From positions 18,240,637 to 18,304,636 of the forward strand of contig NC_079214.1 of the NCBI RefSeq assembly GCF_029633865.1: a stretch of DNA of 64,000 nt, written 5' to 3'. The stretch comes from Lampris incognitus. Lineage: Eukaryota > Chordata > Actinopteri > Lampriformes > Lampridae. Below, one piece after another: positions 62,589-64,000 of this stretch (position 1 is the first letter of the stretch; each line of letters starts with the position of its first letter). The notes under the pieces are model-generated. The model made no database searches. It was not told where the DNA came from and was given only the letters and a program-made list of their open reading frames with translations. Position numbers and translations under genes: made by a program.

Positions 62589-63944
62589 TTTCTTACCTGG
62601 ATTATTGAGCATGAATAAAGACTACTTGACATACAACTTTTCATTCAAATGAGAGCTAGATGGATTGCACTAGTAAATAACAAAGAGGCCTATCTCATTT
62701 TCATGACGATGTACAACCAATACGCACTTTTTTTGCCAACATCAGCGGAGGGACACACACACAAAAAAAGAAGAAGAGTGGAACAGAACACACATGGTAT
62801 TATCGGCATTAGGAATTGACTGGGTTACTCTTCTGCACTGCATGCCAAATCTGACCGAGGTGGCTGCATCGACTCTAGTTTTTAAGGTTATTGTGTTGCG
62901 GTGAGATGTGAGTATGTGAAAATGTGTCTGTAAATAATGATCAAAAATATGTTGGGACAGATAGTGTGCTTGCTGGGATTCACTTTGGGACCAGGCCTGA
63001 GAGTAAGGCAGGGAGCGTGTCGGGGTGGAGTTATCTGCGAGCACAAGGAGAGAGGGGGGAAAAACTGCAGTCTGATAGCTGCGGGGCCAAAGAATGGGAC
63101 ATAGATAGAGGGGTGGATGTAGACAAAGCGAAAGAAAAGGGAAAGTCAAGGGCAGCGGGGAGAGAGCGAGAGCAATGGGGGGGGGGGGGCAGTAGAGAGA
63201 GAAAAAAAAGAGGGAGGTAAGTGAAGGAAGTGGCTTTCTCTTAAACCCATGCGGGACTTGAGGCAGCAACCTTTTGGGCAGCAATCCCAGAGGTGCTGCC
63301 TCAGTGCTGTTTCTCTGATCACTTGTAGATATTGTGTTGCCAGGAATCATCTGAATCACTTGCTGCCGCTGCACCTTACTGGATAACTTTTCCTGAGACT
63401 GTTCCCCGTCTGCACTAGCCAAAAACCAAGCTGGCTGGTCACCACGCGTAAGGAGGGAGCAAGAAAAAGTCTTCGTCATTCAGCTGTGTGCATGTGTGTG
63501 TGTGTGTGTGTATATGTGTGTGGGTTTGTGTTCTTGTCAACCTTGCAAAGTGTGAGCTCACTTCATCATGTCACCCGGAGCCACCATGGAATTCTGTAGC
63601 AGGCCAGGGGAAGGGCACGGAAACTCTAGGGAGAGGGCTAATATTATTATGCCCCTTCTCCATGAATGCGTTGACAGAGCAGAGGTTGGAGCCCCAGCCA
63701 GTCTCCATTGTTCCCTCCCAGCATGGTCGAAGTGTCTTCTCTGTTCACCCTCCGTCCTCTTCATATTAATTTCAGCTAATGTGCATGTGCACTCTCCTTG
63801 CACATCAGCCATTAATCGGCACGTGCACACACACACACGCGCGCGCATGCACGCACATATTCACGCACACATGCATGCACACACACGTATTACGCACACA
63901 CAAACAGATATGCATGTATAAATAATTACTAACACACAGAGGCA

Positions 63945-63945
<1 letters not shown>
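62589..63945. other. Intronic DNA, purine-rich tract, no supported gene
   Basis: 63000-63215 is strongly purine-rich on the + strand and has a G-run at 63178-63189. A 245-codon minus-strand frame (62742-63479) spans it but is low-complexity Pro/Leu/Ser-rich and lacks any domain, so it is treated as chance. GT and CA tracts occur near 63495 and 63828. Confidence 0.45.

Positions 63946-64000
<55 letters not shown>
63946..64000. repeat. (CA)n microsatellite reaching the window edge
   Basis: A pure CA tract continues past base 64000; its full length is unknown. Confidence 0.97.

Larger units (their letters stand above)
55147..64000 (+). other. igdcc4: Intron 2 of the igdcc4-like gene, 5' part (at least 8.85 kb)
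   Basis: It begins GTAGGTGTC. No second Ig-domain exon was recognised before the window ends. Contents include transposon relics listed separately. 55147-56872 holds only short GT/G tracts (about 55442-55480) and nothing recognised. Confidence 0.6.

Noticed and set aside
62742..63479. 245-codon minus-strand open frame
   Set aside because: It is Pro/Ser/Leu-rich over a purine-rich tract, with no domain, signal peptide or splice sites of note. Length alone is explained by composition.

Overview
This window looks like ray-finned fish (teleost-type) nuclear DNA. Long stretches have no open frame, dinucleotide and tetranucleotide microsatellites are very common, and the interspersed repeats belong to fish-typical families: L2, Rex1-like and RTE LINEs, a Penelope-like element with a GIY-YIG domain, tRNA-derived SINEs, hAT-like MITEs, a Tc1-like relic and THAP/YqaJ transposon relics. 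There are no operons and no bacterial features. I cannot name the species.

One host gene can be supported. The 5' end of an immunoglobulin-superfamily receptor gene, most like igdcc4 (Nope), runs on the + strand. A signal-peptide exon (21590-21659) lies in a CpG-rich block at 21340-22160. After a 33-kb intron comes the first Ig-domain exon (54832-55146). Both exon ends are phase 1, the junction codon reads through, and exon 2 is exactly 315 bp. The rest of the gene lies beyond the right edge of the window.

Layout. 1-21 kb is upstream intergenic DNA: a broken transposase-like relic near 0.9-1.4 kb; a 4.6-kb minus-strand L2 LINE riddled with insertions (4.2-8.8 kb); two copies of a 350-bp segment carrying a hAT-like MITE (9.6 and 12.7 kb); and a decayed minus-strand C2H2-type relic (about 15.4-18.2 kb) with SINEs inserted in it. 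21-55 kb is the promoter, exon 1 and intron 1. The intron holds a Rex1-like LINE between two GA arrays, a Tc1 relic, an RTE LINE with a 597-codon open reverse-transcriptase frame, an L2 fragment, a 1.9-kb minisatellite of 33-bp units, a Penelope 3' end, a 2.4-kb non-autonomous LTR element, a THAP relic, a LINE endonuclease relic, and a SINE flanked by 130-bp direct repeats. 55-64 kb is exon 2 and the start of intron 2, with a convergent THAP/YqaJ transposon relic and a Penelope fragment split by a MITE.

I did not find a convincing new functional system. The observations most worth checking are the minisatellite that is open in five of six frames, the SINE with apparent 130-bp flanking duplications, the paired THAP/YqaJ relic, the Penelope copy with inverted ends and a hammerhead-like motif, and the intact RTE reverse-transcriptase frame. 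Family names rest on recognition by eye, not on database searches.
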